Assembly (NCBI RefSeq): GCF_021117295.1
Contig: NZ_CP088247.1
Coordinates: 1,079,501-1,143,500 of the forward strand
Origin: Methylorubrum sp. B1-46
Lineage (GTDB): Bacteria; Pseudomonadota; Alphaproteobacteria; Rhizobiales; Beijerinckiaceae
Reading direction: 5' to 3'
Length of the DNA stretch: 64,000 bases
The position numbers were made by a program, and so were the translations under genes. The notes under the pieces are model-generated. The model saw only the letters and a program-made list of their open reading frames with translations, was not told the origin of the DNA and did not search any database. Positions 20,917-29,797 of the stretch are shown here, in pieces (positions within the stretch are counted from its first letter, which is position 1; the number at the start of each line of letters is the position of its first letter).

Positions 20917-21435
20917 GGTTCCTCCGGCAGGCGACGGCTCGGCGGGCGCCGTCGCCGCGCCGTTATGGTCGTCACGCGCGCGCGAGTCCAGCGCCCTACG
21001 GCGGTGTCGCATTTTCGGCACGCCCGCCCCCGCCCGGCGCGGTCGTTAACCCTACCAAATCCTTGGGTCAGCGCCCGGCCCTCGGTCACGCCTGTGAATC
21101 GAAAAAATTTCCCGCATGATTCATCCAGGCCGAAAGGCCACTTAGCGCGACGCCCCGGATATCCACAGATTTATAGCGCAGAACACAACATCTAGCGCGG
21201 AACACGGGTAGCCGGCACTAGTTGTTGACGCAGATGGCCACCCGGACGTAAGCTTCGGGCATCGCTTCGGACGGCTCGGCGGGGTTTCTCCAAAACCCCG
21301 TTTCCGCATGACGGACAGGCTCGCACTTCATCTGACGCGGGTCGACGAACCGGCCGAGGGCATTCCGGCTTTTCATCCATGAACCGCGGCCCGCGCCGCG
21401 GCACGGGGTCGCTTGACTCCGAGGGAGAGGGATTC
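20917..21435. other. nrdJ upstream region with candidate control sites
   Basis: No gene is seen in these 519 bases. ATATCCACA at 21161-21169 matches the DnaA box TTATCCACA at eight of nine positions. Two short similar segments, CACAGATTTATAGCGC (21164-21179) and ACACAACATCTAGCGC (21183-21198), resemble NrdR boxes loosely and overlap it. A hairpin CGGGGTTT/AAACCCCG at 21280-21300 sits in the likely leader. I searched for a cobalamin riboswitch, expected for a B12 enzyme, and saw none. Confidence 0.35.
21280..21300 (+). promoter_or_regulatory. Leader hairpin upstream of nrdJ
   Basis: CGGGGTTT and AAACCCCG form an eight-base-pair stem with a CTCCA loop, followed by TTTCC. It could be an attenuator in the nrdJ leader or the terminator of an unseen short transcript. 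Confidence 0.35.
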
Positions 21436-24400
21436 ATGCGGTTCGAGCGGCGCTACACCACGGCAGGCCAGTCTCCCTATGCGTCCATCGCCTTCCGCAA
21501 GGCGGTGAGCGAGATCCGCAACCCGGACGGCTCGATCGTCTTCCGGCTCGACGGCATCTCCGTGCCCGAGAGCTGGAGCCAAGTCGCCGCCGACGTTCTG
21601 GCCCAGAAGTATTTCCGCAAGGCCGGCGTCCCCGCCCGCCTGAAGAAGGTCGAGGAGAACAGCGTTCCCTCCTTCCTGTGGCGCTCGGTGCCGGACGAAG
21701 CCGCGCTCGCCGCGCTGCCCGAGGAGGAGCGCTTCGTCTCAGAGATCTCCTCGACCCAGGTGTTCGACCGGCTCGCCGGCTGCTGGACCTATTGGGGCTG
21801 GAAGGGCGGTTACTTCTCCTCGGAAGAAGACGCCTCGGCCTTCATGGACGAGCTGCGCTTCATGCTCGCCCGCCAGATGGTGGCGCCGAACTCTCCGCAA
21901 TGGTTCAACACCGGCCTGCACTGGGCCTACGGCATCGACGGCCCGAGCCAGGGCCATTTCTACTGCGACCCGAAGACCGGTGAGCTGACGAAGTCGGCCA
22001 CCGCCTACGAGCACCCGCAGCCGCATGCCTGCTTCATCCAGTCGGTCCAGGACGACCTCGTCAACGAGGGCGGCATCATGGACCTGTGGGTGCGGGAGGC
22101 CCGCCTGTTCAAGTACGGCTCCGGCACCGGCTCGAACTTCTCGATGCTGCGCGCGGAAAACGAAAAGCTCGGCGGCGGCGGCAAGTCGTCGGGCCTGATG
22201 TCCTTCCTCAAGATCGGCGACCGAGCGGCGGGCGCGATCAAGTCGGGCGGCACGACGCGGCGCGCCGCCAAGATGGTCATCGTCGATATCAATCACCCCG
22301 ACATCGAGGCCTTCATCGACTGGAAGGTGAAGGAGGAGCAGAAGGTCGCCGCGCTGGTGACAGGCTCGAAGGTCGTCTCGAAGCACCTTACCCTGGTGAT
22401 GAAGGCCTGCACCCAGTGCGAGGCCGAGGGCGACGCCTGCTTCGACCCGGAGCGCAACCCGGCGCTGAAGCGCGAGATCAAGGCCGCCCGCAAGGCGATG
22501 GTGCCCGACGCCTACATCAAGCGTGTCGTGCAGTTCGCGCGCCAGGGCTTCACCAAGATCGAGTTCCCCGTCTACGACACCGACTGGGATTCCGAGGCCT
22601 ACCTCACGGTGGCCGGCCAGAACTCCAACAACTCGGTCTCGCTGACCGACACGTTCCTGCGCGCCGTCGAGGCCGACGACGACTGGAGCCTGACCTCGCG
22701 CACCACCGGCAAGGTCACCAAGACCGTGAAGGCGCGCGAGCTGTGGGAGAAGATCGGCGAGGCCGCCTGGGCCTCGGCCGATCCGGGCCTGCACTTCAAC
22801 ACCACGATGAACGACTGGCACACCTGCCCGGAGGGCGGGCGGATCCGGGCCTCGAACCCGTGCTCCGAGTACATGTTCCTCGACGACACCGCCTGCAACC
22901 TCGCCAGCGCCAACCTGCTGACGATGTACGACCGTGAGACCAAGCACTTCGACGTCGAGGCCTTCGAACACCTCAACCGCCTCTGGACGGTGGTGCTCGA
23001 AATCTCGGTGATGATGGCGCAGTTCCCATCCAAAGAGATCGCCGAGCTTTCCTACAAGTATCGCACGCTCGGCCTCGGCTACGCTAATATCGGCGGCCTG
23101 CTGATGACCATGGGCCTGCCCTACGACTCGGATCAGGGCCGGGCGCTGGCCGGTGCACTCACCGCGATCATGACGGGCGTTGCCTACGCCACCTCCGCCG
23201 AGATGGCGGCCGAACTCGGCACCTTCGAAGCCTATCCCGACAACGCCGAGCACATGCTTCGGGTGATCCGCAACCATCGCCGCGCCGCGCATGGCGAGGC
23301 CGCCGGCTACGAGGGCCTCAACGTCGCCCCCGTGCCGCTCGACCACGCCAACATCCCGCAGGCCGATATCGGCGCCCATGCCATCGCGGCCTGGGACCGC
23401 GCGCTCCGCCTCGGCGAGCAGCACGGCTACCGCAATGCGCAGGCCACCGTGATCGCGCCGACCGGCACGATCGGCCTCGTGATGGATTGCGACACCACCG
23501 GCATCGAGCCCGACTTCGCGCTGGTGAAGTTCAAGAAGCTCGCCGGCGGCGGCTACTTCAAGATCATCAACCAAGCCGCCCCCGATGCCCTGCGGGCGCT
23601 GGGCTATCGCGAGGCCGAGATCGCCGAGATCGAAGCCTACGCTGTCGGCCACGGCTCGATGGGCCAGGCACCCGCGATCAACCCCGGGTCGCTCCGCGCC
23701 AAGGGTTTTTCGGATGACAAGATCGCGGCGGTGGAAGCAGGCTTGAAGTCGGCCTTCGACATCAAGTTCGTGTTCAACCGCTGGACCCTCGGCGACGACT
23801 TTTTGAAGGACACTCTGAAGGTGCCCGCCGAGAAGCTGGCCGACCCGACCTTCGAGCTGCTGCCCTTCCTCGGCTTCTCGAAGAAGGACATCGAGGCCGC
23901 CAATACCCATGTCTGCGGAGCGATGACGCTGGAGGGCGCACCGTTCCTCAAGCGTGAGCACTACGCGGTGTTCGACTGCGCCAACCCATGCGGACGCACG
24001 GGCAAGCGCTACCTCTCGGTCGAGAGCCACATCCGCATGATGGCGGCGGCGCAGCCCTTTATCTCGGGGGCGATCTCCAAGACCATCAACATGCCCAACG
24101 ACGCCACGGTGGAGGATTGCAAGGCGGCCTACCTGCTGTCCTGGCGCCTCGCGCTGAAGGCCAACGCCCTCTACCGCGACGGCTCCAAGCTGTCGCAGCC
24201 CCTCAACGCCGCACTGATCTCGGACGACGAGGACGAGGCGGAAGACACTCTCGAGGCGATCATCCAGGCCCCGGCCGCGGCCAAGGCGGCGGCCGCCGCG
24301 GAGAAGATCGTCGAGCGGGTGATCGAGCGCGTGGAGCGCATCCGCTCGCGGGAGAAGATGCCGGACCGGCGCAAGGGCTACACCCAGAAGGCCGTCGTCG

Positions 24401-25167
24401 GTGGGCACAAAGTCTATCTCCGTACCGGCGAGTACGACGACGGACGGCTGGGCGAGATCTTCATCGACATGCACAAGGAAGGCGCGACCTTCCGGAGCTT
24501 GATGAACAACTTCGCCATCGCGATCTCACTCGGCCTTCAATACGGCGTGCCGCTGGAGGAATACGTCGAGGCCTTCACCTTCACCCGGTTCGAGCCGGCA
24601 GGCTTCGTGCAGGGCAACGACGCGATCAAGAACGCGACCTCGCTGCTCGACTACGTGTTCCGCGAACTGGCGGTCTCGTATCTCGGTCGCACCGATCTCG
24701 CCCACGTCAACCCGGCCGAGATCGGCGGCACGGTGCTCGGCGGCGGCGAGGGCGACACCACCCGCGAGTCGGCCAAGCCCGCTCCGGCCGCCTCGGCCAT
24801 CGTCTCCCGCGGCCTGCTGCGCGGCTCGGCCGACCGGCTCACCCTGATCCAGGGCGGTCCGGGGGGTGTCACGACGGGGGTCGCCGCTTCCGCCACAGGC
24901 CAGACGACGCCGGCCGGCGGCACGGTCCACGCGGTGCGGGGTGCGACCGCCCTCAAGGCGGCCCCGCAGAGCCTCGGCAGCGTCGAGACCCTGCCCTTCG
25001 CCAAGCCGGAGCCCAAGCCGGAGCGCAGCGTCGCCGACCGGCGGGCCGAGGCGAAGATGAAGGGCTATGTCGGCGAGGCCTGCCCGGAATGCGCGAACTT
25101 CACGCTGGTCCGCAACGGCACCTGCCTGAAATGCGACACCTGCGGATCCACAACAGGGTGCTCTTGA
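21436..25167 (+). CDS. nrdJ: Adenosylcobalamin-dependent ribonucleotide reductase (class II)
   Basis: NrdJ reduces ribonucleotides to deoxyribonucleotides with a B12-derived radical and works with or without oxygen. The product has 1243 residues. Visible are the catalytic-barrel motifs [47 protein letters not shown] and [20 protein letters not shown], then a long C-terminal part ending in a zinc-ribbon-like CPECANF and [14 protein letters not shown], which supplies the terminal redox cysteines. A strong GAGGGAGAGG site precedes ATG 21436. An Ala/Gly-rich stretch near residues 1120-1180 is a linker. No nrdAB is in the window. Confidence 0.96.
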   Translation: MRFERRYTTAGQSPYASIAFRKAVSEIRNPDGSIVFRLDGISVPESWSQVAADVLAQKYFRKAGVPARLKKVEENSVPSFLWRSVPDEAALAALPEEERFVSEISSTQVFDRLAGCWTYWGWKGGYFSSEEDASAFMDELRFMLARQMVAPNSPQWFNTGLHWAYGIDGPSQGHFYCDPKTGELTKSATAYEHPQPHACFIQSVQDDLVNEGGIMDLWVREARLFKYGSGTGSNFSMLRAENEKLGGGGKSSGLMSFLKIGDRAAGAIKSGGTTRRAAKMVIVDINHPDIEAFIDWKVKEEQKVAALVTGSKVVSKHLTLVMKACTQCEAEGDACFDPERNPALKREIKAARKAMVPDAYIKRVVQFARQGFTKIEFPVYDTDWDSEAYLTVAGQNSNNSVSLTDTFLRAVEADDDWSLTSRTTGKVTKTVKARELWEKIGEAAWASADPGLHFNTTMNDWHTCPEGGRIRASNPCSEYMFLDDTACNLASANLLTMYDRETKHFDVEAFEHLNRLWTVVLEISVMMAQFPSKEIAELSYKYRTLGLGYANIGGLLMTMGLPYDSDQGRALAGALTAIMTGVAYATSAEMAAELGTFEAYPDNAEHMLRVIRNHRRAAHGEAAGYEGLNVAPVPLDHANIPQADIGAHAIAAWDRALRLGEQHGYRNAQATVIAPTGTIGLVMDCDTTGIEPDFALVKFKKLAGGGYFKIINQAAPDALRALGYREAEIAEIEAYAVGHGSMGQAPAINPGSLRAKGFSDDKIAAVEAGLKSAFDIKFVFNRWTLGDDFLKDTLKVPAEKLADPTFELLPFLGFSKKDIEAANTHVCGAMTLEGAPFLKREHYAVFDCANPCGRTGKRYLSVESHIRMMAAAQPFISGAISKTINMPNDATVEDCKAAYLLSWRLALKANALYRDGSKLSQPLNAALISDDEDEAEDTLEAIIQAPAAAKAAAAAEKIVERVIERVERIRSREKMPDRRKGYTQKAVVGGHKVYLRTGEYDDGRLGEIFIDMHKEGATFRSLMNNFAIAISLGLQYGVPLEEYVEAFTFTRFEPAGFVQGNDAIKNATSLLDYVFRELAVSYLGRTDLAHVNPAEIGGTVLGGGEGDTTRESAKPAPAASAIVSRGLLRGSADRLTLIQGGPGGVTTGVAASATGQTTPAGGTVHAVRGATALKAAPQSLGSVETLPFAKPEPKPERSVADRRAEAKMKGYVGEACPECANFTLVRNGTCLKCDTCGSTTGCS

Positions 25168-25238
25168 TTATGCCGTGTTGGCTGTAGCCTGTGTAGCTTG
25201 AGGCAAAAGATGAGCACTGTGAACGAATAGATGGTTTT

Positions 25239-25267
25239 CAGGCGCCCCTCCAGCGGAGGGGCGCCTG
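25239..25267. terminator. Perfect 13-bp hairpin downstream of nrdJ
   Basis: CAGGCGCCCCTCC (25239-25251) pairs completely with GGAGGGGCGCCTG (25255-25267) around an AGC loop, 71 bases past the nrdJ stop. No T tract follows on either strand, so it may stall polymerase without being a classical terminator. Confidence 0.5.
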
Positions 25268-25288
25268 TGGAGCATCTCTCAAAGCAGA

Positions 25289-25411
25289 TTTGATAGAGTT
25301 GCTTCGATCCTCTGTGCGATCCGCCAAGCGTTCTCGCGCTTCACTCCGCAGGAGTGCCGCAATTACCTCGCCGCAGCTGGCTACGAAGACGACTTGGCCG
25401 TCGCCACCTGA
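25289..25411 (+). pseudogene. IS630-family transposase remnant (C-terminal end)
   Basis: Read in frame from 25289, the translation contains FTPQECRNYLAAAGY followed by a stop at 25409-25411. This matches the characteristic C-terminus of IS630-family transposases. Only about 40 residues remain; the catalytic domain is absent. It marks the boundary where conserved housekeeping genes give way to the accessory block. Confidence 0.6.
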
Positions 25412-25625
25412 CCGGGAACAGCTCTAGGTTCGCGAGGGCCTGTATCGGCGGCAATAGGTTATGAGCCCTACTGGCTGTTCAAGCGCGTAGCATCGCCACT
25501 CTCTACGTTATGTTGCTTTATATTTTCTCAATTCGGCGAAGTCTGTAAGACGGTCGATCGCATGCATCCTGTTAAGATACTGACGCTACGACTGTGCCTG
25601 AACGCAAGGCACTTGGAAGGAAATC

Positions 25626-26960
25626 GTGGCGCACGGTCAAGGACGGCTCAGGAATACGATCCGACCGTTCAACCGGATCGCAGCCGGCTTTCGCCAGAAC
25701 GATGACGCCTCAGTCACCGTCATCTTCGCATTAGCCGCGACGACGCTGATCGGTCTCGTAGGTGGTGCCATTGACTATACCCGGCTGGTCTCGGCGCAGA
25801 GCCAGATCCAGCAGGCGGCTGACACCGGTGTTTTGGCCGGTGGCAATGCCCTCAAACTTGTGGTGTCCAACACCGACTCGATCATTGGCCTGACCACCCA
25901 GACCATCCAGGCCGAGATTAAGGACAGCGCCACGAACCCTGTCACAATCCAAGTTGACGTTGCTGGCGATAAAACCAGCGTGTCGGCCATAGTCGAGCAA
26001 ACCATCCACCTCACGTTCGGTCCGTTTGTCGGCATGTCGTCGCAGAAGGTTTCGGCCAAGGCCAAGGCCAGCGTGGTCGGCAAGATGCGCCTGTGCATGC
26101 TCGCGCTCGATCCGGCTGCGGCCGGCGCATTCAACCTCGAAAAGAATGCGCAGGTCACGGCCTATGATTGTGCGCTGTATTCCAACTCCAAAAGCGCCTC
26201 CGGCATGGTCGGCAAGGACAATGCGCTGGCCCGAGCGCAGACGATCTGCTCGGCGGGTGGGACCAGCACCACACGCGCAAACTTCACGCCCAACCCGCAA
26301 TCAGGCTGCCCGGTCGTTCCTGATCCCCTTGCCAACCACCCTGCGCCTGAAATCGGCAACTGCATGGAGTTGCCGTATGGAGCAGCCAAAAAGCCGAAGG
26401 CTGGCAAGAACCTAATAGACCAGAGCATTACTCTTAGTCCTGGAACGTATTGTGGCGGCCTTGAAATTAGAAAGAAGGCCGTCGTCACGCTCAATCCTGG
26501 CATCTATGTGATGAAGGATGGCCCCCTCATAGTCGCGAATGACGCAACATTGTCCGGCACAGACGTGGCGTTTTATTTCACAGGGAACAAAGGCAGCCTG
26601 CTCTTCGACAAAAAGACGACGATCAGCCTTTCCGCCCCAGTCAATGGCGTCATGGCCGGCTTGTTGATATCAGAGGAAAAGACCGTTTCAGCACCGGTCG
26701 ACCCCGTCTCGCAACTCGAAGACTTGCTCGAAGACGTGATTGAGGGTGTTGCCTCATTGGTCAATCTCAAGCCAGGTAAGACGCCCCCGCCACTCGCTGC
26801 CAGCAAACCGATGCGGACATATCGCATCATCAGCGACAATGCCCGCACCATGCTGGGGACCATCTACCTTCCAGCCGGGCGTCTCGTGATCGACTCCAGC
26901 AAGCCCGTGGCGGACATGTCAGCCTTGGCCTGCTGCCGGTTTCACGGACACCCTGTTTAG
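25626..26960 (+). pseudogene. TadE/TadG-like pilus-assembly protein, 3' end lost to an IS3 element
   Basis: The GTG start at 25626 has a good AAGGA site. The 444-residue frame begins with a TadG-type N-terminus: a short cytoplasmic part, a membrane span (VTVIFALAATTLIGLVGGAI) and IQQAADTGVLAGGNALK. The middle (PGTYCGGLEIRKKAVVTLNPGIYVM and following) resembles a beta-helix-like surface module. Codon usage is less GC-rich than in the neighbours, suggesting transfer. The native frame runs to about 26924; the last dozen residues come from the inserted IS. No matching 3' end is seen beyond the IS, so the protein is truncated. No other tad genes are nearby. Confidence 0.75.
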
Positions 26961-26987
26961 GTGTGAAGGTGAAGCCGGAGGTGCTCC

Positions 26988-27278
26988 ATGCAGCGTCGCA
27001 AGTTCGGACGTGAGTTCAAGATCGAGGCGGTTCGACTGATTCGGGAACGTGGTGTCAGTGTCGCGCAGGCCGCGCGCGATCTCGATGTTCACGAGACGAT
27101 GCTGCACCGGTGGGTGAGGCAGGCGGCGGCCGATCCCCAACACGCTTTTCCCGGTCAGGGGCAGATGAAGCCCGAGCAGATCGAGATCGACCGGCTGCGC
27201 AAGGAGGTCGCTCGTCTAAAAGCGGAGCGTGACATCCTAAAAAAGGCCGCCGCATACTTTGCGAGGGACGCGATATGA
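26988..27278 (+). CDS. IS3-family transposase OrfA
   Basis: The 96-residue protein has an N-terminal helix-turn-helix (FGREFKIEAVRLIRERGVSVAQAARDL, then HETMLHRWVRQ) that recognises the IS ends and a C-terminal leucine-zipper helix (IEIDRLRKEVARLKAERDIL). It overlaps orfB by four bases. Near its end the heptamer A-AAA-AAG allows a -1 shift into the orfB frame to make the OrfAB transposase. Confidence 0.92.
   Translation: MQRRKFGREFKIEAVRLIRERGVSVAQAARDLDVHETMLHRWVRQAAADPQHAFPGQGQMKPEQIEIDRLRKEVARLKAERDILKKAAAYFARDAI
27239..27245 (+). promoter_or_regulatory. Programmed -1 frameshift heptamer of the IS3 element
   Basis: AAAAAAG is placed as A AAA AAG relative to the orfA frame, the canonical slippery heptamer of IS3-family elements. 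The -1 frame is open from here through the orfB ATG at 27275, so a fused OrfAB can be made. Confidence 0.75.
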
Positions 27279-28135
27279 AGTTCGCGTTCATCGCAAAGCA
27301 TCGTGCTGTCTGGCCAGTTGCCTGGATGTGCGCGGCGCTGGGTGTCTCGCGCTCCGGCTTCCACGCTTGGCTCACCCGGCAGCCTAGCCGACGCACACGG
27401 GACGACGAAGCTATCCTGAGCAAGGCCCACGCGAGCTTCGTGGCCAGCGACCGCACCTACGGCGCGAGGCGCGTCTGGCGCGATGTGCTCGCCCAGGGCG
27501 TGTCATGCGGGCTGCACCGCATCGAGCGGATCATGCGCGAGAATGCCTTGCGAGCGCGACCGCGCCGACGGGGCCTGCCAAAGGACGAAGGTGAGCGGGC
27601 CGCTGCCTCGCCCAATCTCCTGGAGCGGCGGTTCGCGGCCGACGCTCCGAACCGGAAGTGGATCGCCGACTTCACGTATATCTGGACCGCCGAGGGCTGG
27701 CTCTACGTCGCCGCCGTCATCGATCTGTTCTCGCGCCGTGTCGTGGGCTGGTCGATGCAGGCCAGTATGACGGCTCAACTCGTGACAGATGCGCTCGTCA
27801 TGGCGATCTGGCGCAGAGGCAAGCCGGATGCCTTGCTGCATCACTCGGACCAGGGCTCGCAATACACGAGCGAAGCCTTCCAGCGTCAAATGACCGAGCA
27901 CGGCGTGACCTGCTCGATGAGCCGTTCGGGCAACGTCTGGGACAACGCGGCAATGGAGAGCTTCTTCTCCTCGCTGAAGACCGAGCGCACCGCCCGACGG
28001 ACCTACCGGACGCGGGATGAAGCCCGTGCAGACGTGTTCGATTCCATCGAGCGCTTCTACAACCTGGCGCGGCGGCACTCGACCTTGGGCTACCTCAGCC
28101 CCGTCGAGTTCGAAAACCGAACCCAATTAGCTTAG
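27275..28135 (+). CDS. IS3-family transposase OrfB (DDE integrase core)
   Basis: The 286-residue protein has the HTH_21 region (DRTYGARRVWRDV) and an rve DDE core with all three acidic residues: Asp132 (WIADFTYI), Asp192 (HHSDQGSQY) and Glu228 (NAAMESFF). The K/R residues after the Glu (SSLKTER) and the C-terminal RRHSTLGYLSP motif are intact. The frame is complete, so the element may still be active. Confidence 0.93.
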   Translation: MKFAFIAKHRAVWPVAWMCAALGVSRSGFHAWLTRQPSRRTRDDEAILSKAHASFVASDRTYGARRVWRDVLAQGVSCGLHRIERIMRENALRARPRRRGLPKDEGERAAASPNLLERRFAADAPNRKWIADFTYIWTAEGWLYVAAVIDLFSRRVVGWSMQASMTAQLVTDALVMAIWRRGKPDALLHHSDQGSQYTSEAFQRQMTEHGVTCSMSRSGNVWDNAAMESFFSSLKTERTARRTYRTRDEARADVFDSIERFYNLARRHSTLGYLSPVEFENRTQLA

Positions 28136-28166
28136 GACGGTGTCCAACAAACCGGCAGCAGGCCAA

Positions 28167-28353
28167 TCAGCGACTCTCCTGGTGTGATCACCTAAGCGGC
28201 GCAGTCCCAACCTAGAACATAGGTTGAGCCGAGAGGCCCGCAAATTGGGGTTACCTCCTTCGAGATACTCCGAAATAGCCGATGCACGGATCGACCAGCC
28301 TGCCTGCACTGGGGGGCGGTTGAAAGTCGGGGCGGCCAAGGGGCCGTTACCGC
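28167..28353. other. Unassigned segment right of the IS3 element
   Basis: If the insertion were simple, the 3' end of the TadG-like gene should continue here. No reading frame in this segment resembles a TadG C-terminus, which supports a deletion next to the IS. I see no other gene. Confidence 0.4.
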
Positions 28354-28797
28354 ATAGGTAAGATCGAGGCGCTGATTGACGCCGAGGTCCCGCCGCCGTG
28401 GTCCGGCCGGATCCCCGGCATCAAGACCGACAGCACCGCCTTGTGTGCGGCTTTCGTCAATGCCGTGCTGGAGCGCGCGGGGCATCGCGGCTCGCGCAGC
28501 TTCGCAGCTCGGCCGTTCGAGTCCTGGGGCGTCGGGCTGCCGGCGCCCGCGCTCGGCGCCATCGCCACGAAGAAGCGCACCAGCTCCGCGTGGCAGGGTC
28601 ACACCAGACTCGTGTTCGGCGCGAACGTCACTCAGGTATTCTTGCTCGGCGGCAATCAGAGCGACGCGGTCAACGTAGCAGCGTTCAAGCGCTCGGAAAT
28701 CGTCACCTATTGCTGGTCGGCGGATGTGCCGCTTCCGGCGCCGCACACGCTGCCGGCGACGATCGCCGGGGCTCGCTCGGGCGTGAGCGAGGCGTGA
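28354..28797 (+). pseudogene. Decayed TIGR02594-type phage endolysin (NlpC/P60-like)
   Basis: The frame reads GKIEALIDAEVPPPW, then ALCAAFVNAVLERAG with the expected nucleophile Cys, a central GLPAPALGAIATKKR and LGGNQSDAVNVAAFKRSEI near the end. These match the TIGR02594 family of small phage-associated peptidoglycan hydrolases. The catalytic His segment is not recognisable (the expected GHxG reads QGHTRLVFG), there is no credible start codon or ribosome-binding site, and a stop lies upstream. It ends TGA at 28797. It is probably a dead prophage lysis gene. Confidence 0.55.
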
Positions 28798-29377
28798 TCG
28801 CAGCGGGCCGGCCCCCAGCGCCCCCTCCCAGGCACCGACCCGCAGGCCGTCTGTCCAGGAGCTGACCGGCAACAGACAGAGCGGCAGCAGCTTTATTTCA
28901 GCGCTTTAGGAAGAAGATCAAGTTGTTTCAAGTACTTACATCAAATGTAATCCGAGGCCTTCAAACCTGCAGCCGTACCGCGCGCTCGGATGCGAACGAG
29001 GCCTGAGTACAGCGGGCCGGCATCGAAGGGGACATAATACCGACCCGCCGGTCGCTTGCCGCAGCGTTGGAAGGCGATCCGCAGTATCACGACACCTCTT
29101 CATACACTTCGCGCTGGAAGGGCTCAGCCGAACATTGTGGCGTACCGCGATCGGGGTGCTGGTCCAGAACGCCAGAGCCCGACCCTAGAGCAGCGGGCCG
29201 GTGCTTCCCTGCACCAGCCCGCCGTCGACGCTCTGCTGGAAGGTGGTGCGGTCCCACAGCAGCGCTCATTCGTGCTCCTTGTCTCAGGGTCGCTCAAGTA
29301 GCGCCTCTGACCTACCCCGATCGAAGTACCCGAGCCGGCCGGGCCAGCCGCGCATCTCCTCACATCGTGATAACACC
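28798..29377. other. Gene-free segment in the decayed prophage region
   Basis: About 580 bases without a supported gene. Short frames on both strands have no ribosome-binding site or recognisable motif. The part at 28890-28960 is AT-rich against the local background. Confidence 0.5.
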
Positions 29378-29563
29378 ATGAACGCAGCTCGGATCGCGAG
29401 CGCGCTGCGTTTCGCCATTGCCTTCCTCGGCGGCTTCGCCGTCGCCTGCGGCTGGCTCACCCAAGAGCAGGTCGACTTGGCCCGCGACGGCCGTGGTCGG
29501 CGGCGTCGCGGCGATCGTGGCCGCGGTCTACGGCATCTGGATCCGGCGCCCAGCCGGCATCGT
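29378..29563 (+). pseudogene. Frameshifted small holin-like membrane protein
   Basis: ATG 29378 opens MNAARIASALRFAIAFLGGF, a hydrophobic span followed by VACGWLTQEQVDLA. After about 29485 the natural continuation, VVGGVAAIVAAVYGIWIRR with a second span, is in another frame. A one-base shift has therefore split the gene. Two short spans and a location next to an endolysin remnant fit a phage holin. The family is not certain. Confidence 0.5.
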
Positions 29564-29664
29564 CGCTCACCCAAGTCTGCTCACGCATCAACAGCGGACC
29601 CGCCAGCGCGCGAGGGCGGAGGTCTGCAGATGGCGCAGAGCCGGGCAAACGGCGAGCGAACTCC

Positions 29665-29714
29665 TGACCCCTTGCGGTCATTCGACCTGTGCCTGCCGAA
29701 GGTCCGGATGGGGT
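29665..29714 (+). repeat. Dispersed intergenic repeat, copy 1
   Basis: The segment contains TGACCCCTTGCGGTCATTCG and then AAGGTCCGGATGGGGTG. Close relatives occur at 38000, 51528, 54721 and 58527, with partial copies near 39017 and 59391. All lie outside intact genes. Confidence 0.6.
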
Positions 29715-29797
29715 GAGGAAGCGGACCTGACAGAGGTGGCCACGGGACAGACAAGTCGGTCACATCGGGGGGCAGAACCCCGATGGGCCTTCCCGTG

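Larger units (their letters stand above)
26925..28166 (+). mobile_element. IS3-family insertion sequence (1242 bp)
   Basis: The element has two overlapping frames (orfA, orfB) and imperfect inverted repeats: the left end opens TTGGCCTGCTGCCGGTTT and the right end, read inward, opens with the same 18 bases, then diverges before matching GGACACC. The left end lies inside the TadG-like gene. I could not find a matching target duplication: the left flank is AGCC and the right flank is TCAG. This suggests a deletion or recombination after insertion. Confidence 0.9.

Noticed and set aside
20917..21435. Cobalamin riboswitch before nrdJ
   Set aside because: Expected for some B12-linked genes, but no B12-box-like sequence or fitting fold was seen.
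21739..24474. 911-codon minus-strand frame inside nrdJ
   Set aside because: Same reason: it lies wholly inside a conserved gene and is His/Arg/Gly/Val-rich without motifs.
28192..28872. Minus-strand 226-codon frame opposite the endolysin remnant
   Set aside because: It shows no motif, whereas the plus strand has a recognisable TIGR02594 pattern.
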